Part shown: positions 63,866 through 64,000 of the stretch, in pieces
Layout: every line of letters begins with the position of its first letter
Numbering within the stretch: position 1 is the stretch's first letter
NCBI GenBank assembly: GCA_026225395.1
Contig: JAMFSR010000041.1
Coordinates: 1-64,000, forward strand
Origin: Granulicella sapmiensis
GTDB taxonomy: Bacteria; Acidobacteriota; Terriglobia; Terriglobales; Acidobacteriaceae
Length of the DNA stretch: 64,000 nucleotides
Direction: 5' to 3'
Notes under the pieces: generated by a model
Told to the model about the DNA's origin: nothing
Database searches by the model: none
What the model saw: the letters and a program-made list of their open reading frames with translations, nothing else
Program-made: the position numbers and the translations under genes

Positions 63866-64000
63866 TCACTCCCACTCAATCGTCCCCGGCGGCTTCGACG
63901 TAATGTCATACACCACCCGATTGATCCCCCGAACCTCACTCACAATCCTGCTAGAAATCGACCGCAGCACCTCATACGGCAGCGCCGCCCAATCCGCCGT
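63866..64000 (-). CDS. guaA: GMP synthase, C-terminal end (partial)
   Basis: Minus-strand translation ends GINRVVYDITSKPPGTIEWE and a TGA stop (63866-63868), the diagnostic C-terminus of glutamine-hydrolysing GMP synthase, which converts XMP to GMP. Only about 44 residues are in the window. Confidence 0.92.
   Translation of the reverse strand, partial: TADWAALPYEVLRSISSRIVSEVRGINRVVYDITSKPPGTIEWE

Overview
The window looks like an acidobacterial chromosome of the Acidobacteriaceae/Terriglobia type. The evidence is three very large Oar-like TonB-dependent receptors with an N-terminal carboxypeptidase-regulatory-like domain, two tandem winged-helix/transmembrane/TPR regulators, an NHL-repeat plus Hydin-like-domain protein, a VWFA-related Acidobacterial-type protein, and gene-order and repeat styles common in that group. 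This assignment rests on family recognition, not on a search. No rRNA, tRNA, CRISPR array, intact insertion sequence or prophage was recognised.

Layout. 1-8 kb: the end of a GTP-type PEP carboxykinase gene, an alpha/beta hydrolase, about 1 kb without a recognisable gene, then a minus-strand unit of a small Cys/HTH-like protein, a 1458-aa secreted NHL/choice-of-anchor protein and a small outer-membrane barrel. 8-13 kb: two paralogous CadC-like regulators. 13-21 kb: a peptide-use locus with an M28 peptidase, a TonB receptor, a GntR/FCD regulator and a double-domain M42 protein. 21-36 kb: a sugar or amino-sugar conjugate locus on the minus strand (LacI regulator, PfkB kinase, operator-controlled TonB receptor, secreted PIG-L deacetylase, APC permease, second PfkB kinase, GH4 enzyme) with a divergent GH92 mannosidase. 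The APC permease/PfkB kinase/cleavage-enzyme core resembles the fructoselysine (frl) plan with a GH4 enzyme in place of the deglycase.

36-43 kb: an unusual divergent cluster of MaoC-like hydratase and amidase facing two solute-binding-like proteins without signal peptides that flank a type III CoA-transferase, followed by a convergent RhaT-type symporter. 43-50 kb: a third TonB receptor, then haem genes hemH and hemG. 50-57 kb: PadR regulator, a small Cys-rich protein, a hydrolase, a futalosine-pathway MqnC-like protein that lacks its radical-SAM core, a VWA protein, an AbrB/PIN toxin-antitoxin pair, a cellulose-synthase-like glycosyltransferase with a probable CTG start, and a DUF4160/DUF2442 pair. 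57-64 kb: outer-membrane protein, YggS-like PLP protein, GH28 polygalacturonase, cydAB, and the 3' end of guaA.

The right half (about 47-64 kb) carries a dispersed two-hairpin repeat family whose outer stem arms change together between copies. One copy lies in frame inside hemH, and other repeat-like insertions sit in frame inside hemG and yggS. Heptanucleotide arrays are also frequent there. The plus strand is visibly C-rich over G in the right half whatever the gene direction, and less so at about 13-36 kb, which fits an accessory catabolic segment at 13-36 kb; this is a by-eye impression.
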